From NCBI GenBank assembly GCA_021794355.1, contig JAJYRA010000035.1:1-48901 (forward strand): a stretch of DNA of 48,901 bases. The letters run 5' to 3'. Shown here in pieces: positions 36,324-42,923 of this stretch; positions within the stretch are counted from its first letter, which is position 1; each line of letters opens with the position of its first letter. Position numbers and translations under genes: made by a program. The notes below the pieces were generated by a model that saw nothing but the letters and a program-made list of their open reading frames with translations, was not told the DNA's origin and did not search any database. Source of the stretch: Thermoplasmata archaeon. Lineage in GTDB: Archaea > Thermoplasmatota > Thermoplasmata > Thermoplasmatales > Thermoplasmataceae.

Positions 36324-36685
36324 GTTCCCGTGTCCTCCTCGACGTCCTGGAATGCCATGTGAAATGCGAATATGACGAAGAAGATCAAGATCACGAAGCT
36401 GGCTCCCCAGACCAGCGATACCAGGATAGGAGCAAATGGACCAGCCCATGAAAAGTCACTTTCGCTGTCGGTGTACACGGTTGATGCCATGCTGAACAAG
36501 CCCGTAAACATCGTCTGGAAGCCTGCTCCTATTCCGTTTCCAATTCCCTCAAAGACGTATTCGAATGGGTAGGCGATAACCTGGAGGATGAAAAGAAAGA
36601 GTTGTATGATGTATGTTGTGCCTGTGAACTGTCCGCTTCCTGTGCCGTAGACTGGGAAGGTAGGGAATGTTACAGTGAATGTCAT
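36320..36685 (-). CDS. Membrane protein (121 residues)
   Basis: MTFTVTFPTFPVYGTGSGQF, a hydrophobic helix (IIQLFLFILQVIAYPF), an amphipathic middle, a second helix (LVWGASFVILIFFVIFAFH) and an acidic end EEDTGT. The ATG at 36685 is preferred over GTG at 36694 because AGGTGA lies just upstream. The MTFT start echoes that of the 126-residue protein at 35231-35611. Confidence 0.7.
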   Translation of the reverse strand: MTFTVTFPTFPVYGTGSGQFTGTTYIIQLFLFILQVIAYPFEYVFEGIGNGIGAGFQTMFTGLFSMASTVYTDSESDFSWAGPFAPILVSLVWGASFVILIFFVIFAFHMAFQDVEEDTGT

Positions 36686-36690
36686 TGCAT

Positions 36691-36948
36691 TCACCTGTGG
36701 TATTTTTCGTCTACCTTCATTGCCACAGCTGCAAGGCCGAAGACTCCTCCCACGATGACAAAGGTCGCACCTCCAGCGAATGTGGAGAATGCGCTTCCCA
36801 TTCCGTGGGCATATTCGTCTATTCCTACAAGGAAGCCAATGGCCATGGATCCGAACAAGGCGAGGGCCTTGAATCGTTCTTTGGCTCTGATGGCTTTGTT
36901 TCGCAGGTGGTCTCTCATCCGCATTCTGTTTCTGTGTGCTTTTGCCAT
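36691..36948 (-). CDS. Candidate small two-helix coat or membrane protein
   Basis: 85 residues: basic N-terminus (MAKAHRNRMRMRDHLRNKA), then two hydrophobic helices (about 28-44 and 56-75) and a short polar end. Size and layout match the tiny two-helix major coat proteins of spindle-shaped viruses, and also small matrix proteins of pleolipoviruses. Follows the spike gene by 1 base. Confidence 0.7.
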   Translation of the reverse strand: MAKAHRNRMRMRDHLRNKAIRAKERFKALALFGSMAIGFLVGIDEYAHGMGSAFSTFAGGATFVIVGGVFGLAAVAMKVDEKYHR

Positions 36949-36949
36949 C

Positions 36950-38356
36950 TTACCTCACCTTCCTCAGATTCTTGATGTGGATGGCTGCTGCGCCCCCTCC
37001 CAAGCCGACCAAGGCCATTATTCCCAAGACGATCTCGTCAAAGTAATACTCGATTCCCTGGACAGAGAAGAATCCTGGAGGACCTGATACTGCATCCCAC
37101 TGGGTGCTTGTATAGTGTACTATCTCGAGGTATGTAGTGGTGCTTGTTGGGTTGACTGCACTTGATAGGGTGATAGTTCCGTTTTTGCCGCTTATGGTGG
37201 TGAGGTATGACACTCCGTTTATGTCCAGGACTGTAACCTGACTGGTGGAGATGTTGAATTGTTCGGTCAGTTGGGCTGGGCCGTAGCTTAGATCTGGAGC
37301 AGATGGCAATTTGAAGGATCCCTGGTATTCGACCTGCTCGATGTAGTTGCCGCTGCTTATGGCGTTCTGCTGGGTTGTGAGGTTCTGGAGGGGCTGTGAT
37401 ATTGCTACGGTGTAGCCTCCGTCTGTAATGTCCTTCCACTTGAAGCTTGGATTTAGCGATGACAGAAGTGCATTTCCGGAAGATTTGGATACAGTCGCTC
37501 CTGTGCTGTTCTCCCCTAACGAGAAAGCATAGGTCGTGAAAGCCATGCCGTAGATTGTTACCGTGTACGTCCCAGTTACCGTCCCCTTTGACGGGAGCGC
37601 TACTACGGTTTGCACCTGTAGTTCGTTAGAATAGCCCTTTCCAGCTGTTGTATTCAGGTTCACCTTCGTTTGTGAAAGCGGTACGCTTATGTAGCCGACC
37701 GATCCCGGTGCTACCTTGATCTGCATGTTGGACGCCCCGGTTTGATTCGCAACGTTTACTATGGCTGCGGAAGCAGAATTCGAGGGCGCGTTAAATCCGG
37801 CTATGACTGTCAAATAGTCGTATTCGATGTTCTGGCTTAGATAGTCATTTCTGGGAATGCATATCGATGCATAGGGGGAGACTGGAACATTTCCAGAAAC
37901 AGCATCTTTTTCCTGTATTACCGTCTCTCCATTTACTGTTGCGTTCGATACGCTCCTAGTCTGATTCGTCGCGGTATTTCCTCCTGCCCATCCCCACAGA
38001 GACGCGTCCTGCCAGATGGCGAATGATCCGAGGTGGTCGCCTTGGAGGTACCCCGGCGCGATTATGTCCGCTGGGTTCACCGATATCGGGTTCTTGTAGA
38101 ATGGCGACAGCTCCGCGTTCAAAGTCAGGTTTGCCGTGCCGTTGCTGTACTCCAAGGTTTTCCAACCGCTATGGAATTCACTCCATGTCACGTTTGAGTC
38201 AAGGGTTGCGTAGGGCTGAATTCCTCCTGCGGTTGCTACTGCAGGGTTCGCCTGCCCTCCTGATGACATTGCCGGTGCAGCTGCGGACAGCATAAAAAGC
38301 ATTGCGACGGCGATGCTGAGTATTACTCCTGCTATGAGAGATCTGGATGGCTTCAT
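36950..38356 (-). CDS. Spike-like surface glycoprotein
   Basis: 468 residues. Signal peptide (SLIAGVILSIAVAMLFMLSA with cleavage near APAMS), a long beta-rich ectodomain with more than a dozen N-x-S/T sites, and one C-terminal helix (EIVLGIMALVGLGGGAAAIHI) followed by KNLRKVR. This is the plan of archaeal virus spike proteins such as pleolipovirus VP4. Base composition is slightly richer in G+C than its neighbours. Overlaps the basic protein gene upstream. Confidence 0.78.
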   Translation of the reverse strand: MKPSRSLIAGVILSIAVAMLFMLSAAAPAMSSGGQANPAVATAGGIQPYATLDSNVTWSEFHSGWKTLEYSNGTANLTLNAELSPFYKNPISVNPADIIAPGYLQGDHLGSFAIWQDASLWGWAGGNTATNQTRSVSNATVNGETVIQEKDAVSGNVPVSPYASICIPRNDYLSQNIEYDYLTVIAGFNAPSNSASAAIVNVANQTGASNMQIKVAPGSVGYISVPLSQTKVNLNTTAGKGYSNELQVQTVVALPSKGTVTGTYTVTIYGMAFTTYAFSLGENSTGATVSKSSGNALLSSLNPSFKWKDITDGGYTVAISQPLQNLTTQQNAISSGNYIEQVEYQGSFKLPSAPDLSYGPAQLTEQFNISTSQVTVLDINGVSYLTTISGKNGTITLSSAVNPTSTTTYLEIVHYTSTQWDAVSGPPGFFSVQGIEYYFDEIVLGIMALVGLGGGAAAIHIKNLRKVR

Positions 38357-38493
38357 CCGTGGACCACCTTCACTCTTGCAGTTTTTCTTTTCTTTCCTTT
38401 CCTGTGGGGCTTCTTCTCAAGACTGCGGAAGGCACTCGCTGGGCCTTCCATTGTAATCTTGATTTGCCCTTCTTTCATCGATTTCTTGACCAT
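38353..38493 (-). CDS. 46-residue basic protein
   Basis: MVKKSMKEGQIKITMEGPAS, then HRKGKKRKTARVKVVHG. Very basic tail. The stop overlaps the spike start (ATGA). No strong ribosome site; an upstream TTATAG may be a weak TATA. First gene of the structural chain. Confidence 0.55.
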   Translation of the reverse strand: MVKKSMKEGQIKITMEGPASAFRSLEKKPHRKGKKRKTARVKVVHG

Positions 38494-38546
38494 TTCGATC
38501 AAGGCATGCTATAACTCTTGCCATGTAAGAGTTCCACCCCGTGGGT
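38494..38546. promoter_or_regulatory. Possible promoter/operator before the structural block
   Basis: Inverted repeat CCACCCCGTGGG at about 38535-38546 and, just beyond (38549-38575, inside the end of the next gene), a tandem AACTCCAGGGGTCTAACTCC motif. May regulate late genes. Confidence 0.35.
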
Positions 38547-38792
38547 TTAACTCCAGGGGTCTAACTCCTGGGGGAGAATTCTTTTATACCTGAATACTTT
38601 ACCTGACCTTTCTCTGGAGAGTACTCCCATTCTGGTCATTTGAGAAAGGATAGGGCTGAGTTGCCTAGATGAAAGAGGCCAGCCGTATCCTTCGAGGAGG
38701 TATGATATTTGGTTTGCGGTGAGGGATCGTGCTTTCAGTGATTCTTCTATTTTTTCTTCCAATTCCGATAATGTTACCTGGATTACTTTCAT
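38547..38792 (-). CDS. Small winged-helix DNA-binding protein
   Basis: 81 residues: LKARSLTANQISYLLEGYG and PILSQMTRMGVLSRERSGKV give a helix-turn-helix and wing. Located between the recombinase and the spike operon, a position suited to a late-gene regulator. Starts 4 bases after the recombinase stop. Confidence 0.72.
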   Translation of the reverse strand: MKVIQVTLSELEEKIEESLKARSLTANQISYLLEGYGWPLSSRQLSPILSQMTRMGVLSRERSGKVFRYKRILPQELDPWS

Positions 38793-38796
38793 ATTT

Positions 38797-39429
38797 TTAT
38801 TTTACCTCAAACAGCTTTCTCTCTTCGATCACTCGCCGGATGAACTGAGGACTCGGTTTGCTGTAGTACCTCAGGATGGTTGCCGGAGTGTCTCCTGTAT
38901 TGCTAATCACAATTTCCATTGGGAGCTCAAGCTCTCTTGAAAGAGAGATGTACGTGTGCCTGACTGCGTGCCATGATTTTGTTTTTCCTAGGATCTTTTG
39001 GGTCCAATACTGGATCTTCCTTTCTGCTGTTTTTTCAGTGAATGGAAATATTCTTGGATCCTTTCTATCCTTCAGGGAGTTGATGTATCTCCTGGTGATT
39101 GAGAAAACATCTTGCGGCACGTAGATATCCCTGTATTTGTTCTTTTTTTCATCCCAGATGTGGATCCTTCCCTCTGCCTCATTCAAGGAGATCTCTTCCA
39201 TGCTGACTATTTCGGATACTCTCATCCCTGTGTAGAAGCCAATGAATAGGAGTGTGTGGTCTGTTATATTGTCTGTTCCGTTTAAGAGTTGCTCGATCTC
39301 TTCCCTGGTTAATGGATCGTTGTTGTGACGTTTTCTCTCCTTTATGTCTGTCTTAAGATTGTCTGAATTAAGACTTTTGTCATTTTTCGGTTTCTTTTTT
39401 CCTTTCACACTATATATGTTCATCTTCAT
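38797..39429 (-). CDS. Minimal tyrosine recombinase (second, catalytic domain only)
   Basis: 210 residues, lacking the usual core-binding N-terminus. Visible: Arg70 (TGMRVSE), Lys near 96-98, His154-Arg157 (WHAVRHTY) and Tyr188-Tyr189 (RYY). The second active-site His is absent (NTGDTPATI in place of LGH). Could resolve multimers, act in host-range switching or regulate the main integrase. Start at 39429 behind GGAGGC. Confidence 0.8.
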   Translation of the reverse strand: MKMNIYSVKGKKKPKNDKSLNSDNLKTDIKERKRHNNDPLTREEIEQLLNGTDNITDHTLLFIGFYTGMRVSEIVSMEEISLNEAEGRIHIWDEKKNKYRDIYVPQDVFSITRRYINSLKDRKDPRIFPFTEKTAERKIQYWTQKILGKTKSWHAVRHTYISLSRELELPMEIVISNTGDTPATILRYYSKPSPQFIRRVIEERKLFEVK

Positions 39430-39487
39430 TTGCCTCCTCTAAATTTCCTATTCCTTCAGGAATAAGACATGGTTTTTCCTTACTCAT
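39410..39487 (-). CDS. 25-residue peptide
   Basis: MSKEKPCLIPEGIGNLEEAN and five further residues. Coupled by ATGA to the upstream gene and overlapping the recombinase start. May serve only for coupling. Confidence 0.4.
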   Translation of the reverse strand: MSKEKPCLIPEGIGNLEEANEDEHI

Positions 39488-39813
39488 GCATTCACCTCTA
39501 TTTTCCCGAAGTCTTCTAGAGTTGTTTGGCCTATTCTCCTTTGACTGTGGTCCTTCATTGTTGTCGGGGATCTCTTTGACTTCTTTTCGATCTGATAATG
39601 ATACCGGACTACATAGATCCCTTCATGTTGCTCAGTCAGGTTTCTGACATGTTCGCACGCACTTACCTGTGGTAAATGGGGTTTCTTGAGTTCATATTTT
39701 GTGTGGTTGCCACAGGCTGGACATCCCTGTTTATCAACAAGCCATTTGGTGTTGAATCCTTTTCTTTTGTCTTCTTCGATATGGAGGAATTGGCCTACAT
39801 CTATATCTTTCAA
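39484..39813 (-). CDS. Zinc-ribbon protein with PCNA-interacting-like tail
   Basis: 109 residues. A Cys pair CPAC near 31-34, a further Cys-His (ACEHV) and the C-terminal RIGQTTLEDFGKI, whose Q-x-x-L-x-x-F matches the core of a PIP box and lies at the extreme end, as usual. It may recruit or sequester host PCNA. Neighbour of a Hjc-like nuclease, to which it is coupled. Confidence 0.72.
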   Translation of the reverse strand: MKDIDVGQFLHIEEDKRKGFNTKWLVDKQGCPACGNHTKYELKKPHLPQVSACEHVRNLTEQHEGIYVVRYHYQIEKKSKRSPTTMKDHSQRRIGQTTLEDFGKIEVNA

Positions 39814-40205
39814 TTCTTTGCCTCCTTATTTTTATTCCCCCTTACTTTAGAAACGATTTTAGGGGTGTCTTTTGAATGGGTAGGGATAATTGGTTCACTG
39901 TTCTCTTTGGTTTGAGTCAGTGCCAAGAAGTCGGAGAGTTTGAGGGTGATCCTTGCGTCTTTGATTTTCTCATTTTTGCCATGCTGTATTAACATTGGAA
40001 TTTTGTTCTCCTGTTTTGCCTTCGTGACTGTATCTTGCCATAGGACCGTTGGAAGGGATCTCTTTCCGTCTTTCATCTCTATGTAGAATCTCTCATGGAG
40101 AGTATCGCTCATTGACTGGTGTGAGTTGGATCCACTGAATGGATTTCTTTTGGTTTTGAAGAGCTTTGCTACTTTGAGTTCGTTGTTCTTCCATGTTTTC
40201 ACCAT
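39810..40205 (-). CDS. PD-(D/E)XK nuclease, Holliday-junction-resolvase-like
   Basis: 131 residues. Glu9, Asp34 (SMSDTL) and Glu43-x-Lys45 (YIEMKDG) match the catalytic spacing of archaeal Hjc, with the loop NPFSGSNSH before it. The basic tail KVRGNKNKEAKN is extra. Would cut replication or recombination intermediates. Coupled to the zinc/PIP gene after it. Confidence 0.75.
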   Translation of the reverse strand: MVKTWKNNELKVAKLFKTKRNPFSGSNSHQSMSDTLHERFYIEMKDGKRSLPTVLWQDTVTKAKQENKIPMLIQHGKNEKIKDARITLKLSDFLALTQTKENSEPIIPTHSKDTPKIVSKVRGNKNKEAKN

Positions 40206-40328
40206 TTACTTCACCTTCGCAGCAAAGAGATGGATGAATATGTGATACAACAAGAACGATATGGCTTTTCCTATCCAGGAGTCGAGTACTCTTTCTGCGA
40301 GATCCTTCTTTTGTGATTGCTTTCCCAA
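40206..40328 (-). CDS. 40-residue amphipathic/membrane peptide, TTG start
   Basis: Begins at TTG behind GAGGTGAAAAA; reads MGKQSQKKDLAERVLDSWIG, then a hydrophobic helix (AISFLLYHIFIHLF) and AAKVK. Fills the gap exactly between the winged-helix gene and the nuclease gene. Confidence 0.5.
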   Translation of the reverse strand: MGKQSQKKDLAERVLDSWIGKAISFLLYHIFIHLFAAKVK

Positions 40329-40332
40329 TTTT

Positions 40333-41430
40333 TCACCTCTTCAATTCTACTACTACTTTTCTCATTTCCTCCAGGCTGGAATAGAACTGGACTGACATTT
40401 TTTGGATCAGGTCGATTACCTGGCCTAAGGATTCATCTGTCCTTGTTGTCAATTCTTTGTGCAGCTCCTGGGTCTTCTTTAAAATTTGTTGTTGTTCTTC
40501 CTGGACTTCCTGGATTGCTTCAAACCGTTTGTAAAACTTGCCTGATGTGAGGTCTTCAAGAAATCCTTTGTAAATCTGCATGTTTTCTATGAATCTCTTT
40601 GGGTGCACTCCCTCGAGTTCTGGTGGTCCCTTGGAAAAGTCTACTATCATTGACAGCTTATTGTCCTCAGGGTCGTAGACTTTGAGTTTCTCGCCTGTTT
40701 TCTTCTGTATGTCACCAACCTTGACTGCTAGAGTGTCTGCTTCCAGGGCTAGTTCGCCCTTTATGACCTTCACGTCTATTGTATTGTTTGCCAATCTCCT
40801 GAGCTTCAATTTTGGAAAGTGCTTTCTGAATATGGACTCTAAATTTTCTATCTCCGGCATGAATGTTTGGGTTGCCTTTTCGAGAAGGATCTCAGGATCC
40901 TCAACTGCTTCGTATGGGAGTCTGATCTGTATGCCTGTGATTTTGAGAGCTCTTGTTGATAGAGTGCATGTGAAATCCTGGAAGTCAACTATCAGATCTG
41001 AGTGGTTCTGAAGATTTCTTAACCTGGTTGGATGATCCTTGAATTGAACCAGATGAATTGATTCAGACGGAATAGGGTCTTTCAGAGGAATTTTGAATTG
41101 AAGAGCATGCAGACGCCAGAATTGTTGGGGTTTTTCTGTAGGTGTTTCCCTTATGACAGACTCCGTGATGGTTTTCTCTTGGGTGTTTCCCTTTAGCATT
41201 TCCAGGAGTGAATACCCCTCAAGAGTCAAAGAATAGAATGAATGATCTGATCGAACTTGTCTAACCAGGTATCCATGCTTCTCCAATCTTCGTATTGCGA
41301 AGAGTATGGTTTTAGGGGATTTGCCCAAGAGCCTCGATATTTCTCTGATTGATTTTTGGGCGAGAAGATGTCTCACAATCCATGCATGCTGGACTGACGG
41401 AGTGAATGGCTTCATTGGGAGCACCCCCAT
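40333..41430 (-). CDS. Winged-helix protein, candidate replication initiator or master regulator
   Basis: 365 residues. N-terminal helix-turn-helix (KSIREISRLLGKSPKTILFA) and wing to about 70, a large unrecognised middle, and a C-terminal coiled coil (VQEEQQQILKKTQELHKELT). It is surrounded by copies of a 15-bp repeat, one 18 bases before the start codon. In plasmids and small viruses such a pair often means a Rep protein with iterons. Start may be the ATG at 41415, which has GGGGGTG before it. First gene of the long leftward operon. Confidence 0.7.
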   Translation of the reverse strand: MGVLPMKPFTPSVQHAWIVRHLLAQKSIREISRLLGKSPKTILFAIRRLEKHGYLVRQVRSDHSFYSLTLEGYSLLEMLKGNTQEKTITESVIRETPTEKPQQFWRLHALQFKIPLKDPIPSESIHLVQFKDHPTRLRNLQNHSDLIVDFQDFTCTLSTRALKITGIQIRLPYEAVEDPEILLEKATQTFMPEIENLESIFRKHFPKLKLRRLANNTIDVKVIKGELALEADTLAVKVGDIQKKTGEKLKVYDPEDNKLSMIVDFSKGPPELEGVHPKRFIENMQIYKGFLEDLTSGKFYKRFEAIQEVQEEQQQILKKTQELHKELTTRTDESLGQVIDLIQKMSVQFYSSLEEMRKVVVELKR

Positions 41431-41555
41431 ACAAGAGTTTCCCTTTTGGTGTTTCCCTTATGAGGTAAAAAAATACTTTTAATTAATTGGTGAGCCAGCA
41501 ATATGCAATACTTCTCTGTGGTGTTTCCCTTATGCTCTATGGTGTTTCCCTTATG
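41141..41555. repeat. Iteron-like 15-bp repeats
   Basis: GGTGTTTCCCTTATG is perfect at 41141-41155, 41448-41462, 41520-41534 and 41541-41555. Imperfect copies lie at 41182-41196 and 41434-41448. All have the same orientation. Some lie inside the winged-helix gene, others upstream of it. The last two are 21 bases apart, about two helical turns. Confidence 0.85.
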
Positions 41556-41584
41556 GAGCCGAGGCGGCAAAATTTTTTTTGACA
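41463..41584. promoter_or_regulatory. AT-rich stretch between iterons, candidate origin or promoter
   Basis: Contains TTTTAATTAATTGG and a run of T (41573-41580), flanked by iteron copies. Suitable for strand opening or for a TATA element of the leftward gene. No direct proof. Confidence 0.45.
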
Positions 41585-41755
41585 TTATACCACCTCTACT
41601 CTTTCGCCCAGGATATAGAAAAAAATTACTTCCTCCTTGGAAACTGGATCATCTACCTGGAAATGATTCCAGTATGCCATAAGCCTGTCAGCAATCTCAT
41701 GGCCGTACTTCTTCCGGAGTTGTTCCCTAGGACTTAAAACATGAATTGATTGCAT
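41585..41755 (-). CDS. 56-residue helical protein at the right end of the element
   Basis: MQSIHVLSPREQLRKKYGHE, then a helix (IADRLMAYWNHF) and VSKEEVIFFYILGERVEVV. GGGGGACA lies before the ATG at 41755. In the circle this start overlaps the extended integrase end by 22 bases, so it would be the next gene after int in one operon. Confidence 0.55.
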   Translation of the reverse strand: MQSIHVLSPREQLRKKYGHEIADRLMAYWNHFQVDDPVSKEEVIFFYILGERVEVV

Positions 41756-42086
41756 GGGAATGTCCCCCTGTTCAATTCTATGCCAAAATCGAACAGAAGT
41801 GCGTCATTCCCCTCCAGTCCATACCGTGTGGTTCCTGTTGAATTTGAACCCCTATCTTTTTCAAACAAACTAACCCCTTTAACGCTTTCTATGGCATCCT
41901 GCTGGCTTGGATGCAGATAAACCTGTGTGGAACCGAGATCTTCATGTCCAAGGAGCCTTGAAACGTAATAGACACCGATCCCCTTCTTCAAGAGCTCCGT
42001 TGCGTAAGTGTGCCTCGCCATGTGGGGATGGAATTTCACACCGCAGGACAGGGCTACGTCTGAGCAGGTTCCCCCAAAGGAACACT
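41734..42086 (-). pseudogene. Remnant of an older integrase plus the current element's detached int tail
   Basis: From about 42086 the frame reads a tyrosine-recombinase C-terminus: KFHPHMARHTYATELLKKG, LLGHEDLGSTQVYLH with the tyrosine, then TTRY and GLEGN (the att core). Left of the core, residues DALLFDFGIELNRGT and the rest belong to the present element. The N-terminal half is missing. It shows an earlier integrase that also read into this tRNA. Confidence 0.82.
41806..41821. repeat. attR core
   Basis: ATTCCCCTCCAGTCCA, identical to attL. Not followed or preceded by the rest of a tRNA. Confidence 0.93.
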
Positions 42087-42410
42087 AAAATTTCCACGGT
42101 ATTTCCCTTAGAGGAGCCCCAAGCTCACTGAATAGTCCTCTCTTCATTTTTCATATCCTACAGAGTGTTTGCTTCGAGTCCTTATGTTCTTCGCAATTTC
42201 GACTGAGAGGAAATCGCTCATCCTTGATATGAGATTTTCTTCCTATCAGGAAGAATCTGGTTTTTCATGGAATTCTTGTTCCAATTGATACCTTAATTTC
42301 TCCAGTTAAGGATATGTTTAGGATATATTCATTTTCTGTTGTCACTAATGATAAATGATATAATGGAGGAATTTATAAGTTACTATGGTGTTCACATGTG
42401 ATAACTGATA
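42087..42410. other. 324-base gap right of the old integrase remnant
   Basis: Holds one diverged iteron-like copy (GGTATTTCCCTTAGA, 42098-42112), a perfect 8-bp inverted repeat TTCTTCCT-ATC-AGGAAGAA (42237-42255), and a TATA-like AATTTATAAG near 42369 ahead of the next gene. Otherwise empty. Confidence 0.5.
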
Positions 42411-42923
42411 ATGGTGTCCTCCATATTTGACCGGCATAAATCATCAATTCTCTTATTTCTGCTTGAGTATGGGAGCGTAAACAAGAGTAAACTGATATCT
42501 ATAGTCACATCTCCACCCGTTTTAACAAATGTTGTAAATAAAATGGAGGAAGAAAAACTCATCAAGACGGTCGAAGAAAGAATTGGCAGACGTACAATTA
42601 ACATCTCCCTTACAGATAGGGGTCTAGCCGTCGCTGAACAGCTCAGACGCGCCGAAGACGTATCCAAGGGCAGGAAATTTCTTTTTCCAGATAAGTTTGC
42701 AATTATCTCGTTCCTGGATAAAACTGGAACATCTACAATGACCAGTCTCACGAATGAATTCCGGAACGTATCAGAGTTATTGAAAGAACTTGAAGGTCTG
42801 AAAGTTATAATGCGGGAGATTAATAGCTCTGGATACCCGCCCACGAATTTCATTTCGCTCACAGAAAAGGGGAAGAAGATAGCAGATAAGTTGAATGAGG
42901 TCGAGGAATTATTTAAGGAGTGA
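42411..42923 (+). CDS. Double winged-helix regulator
   Basis: 170 residues with two tandem MarR-like winged helices: NKSKLISIVTSPPVLTNVV with wing RTINISLTDRG, and ATMTSLT-like TSTMTSLTNEFRNVSELL with wing FISLTEKGKK. Overlaps the next gene by 4 bases (ATGA-type coupling), so the two act together. Leaderless-type start. Confidence 0.8.
   Translation: MVSSIFDRHKSSILLFLLEYGSVNKSKLISIVTSPPVLTNVVNKMEEEKLIKTVEERIGRRTINISLTDRGLAVAEQLRRAEDVSKGRKFLFPDKFAIISFLDKTGTSTMTSLTNEFRNVSELLKELEGLKVIMREINSSGYPPTNFISLTEKGKKIADKLNEVEELFKE

Larger units (their letters stand above)
28394..41821. mobile_element. 13.4-kb integrated provirus or plasmid-like element
   Basis: Bounded by perfect 16-bp repeats of the tRNA-Ala 3' end, with an integrase gene at the tRNA end. 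All genes between are either small hypothetical, DNA-binding or membrane proteins, and none is a housekeeping gene. Almost all run on the minus strand in tightly coupled chains, except a two-gene divergent unit (30550-32041). Regions, left to right: integrase and small regulators; divergent switch; structural block with packaging-type ATPase, membrane proteins and spike; recombination block; winged-helix protein with iteron-like repeats. No MCM, polymerase or capsid jelly-roll protein is recognised. Pleolipovirus-like or spindle-virus-like nature is inferred from gene order and protein form. Confidence 0.88.

Noticed and set aside
41806-41821. A second tRNA-Ala at the right end
   Set aside because: Only the 16-base 3' part is present; no D-arm or anticodon arm precedes it.
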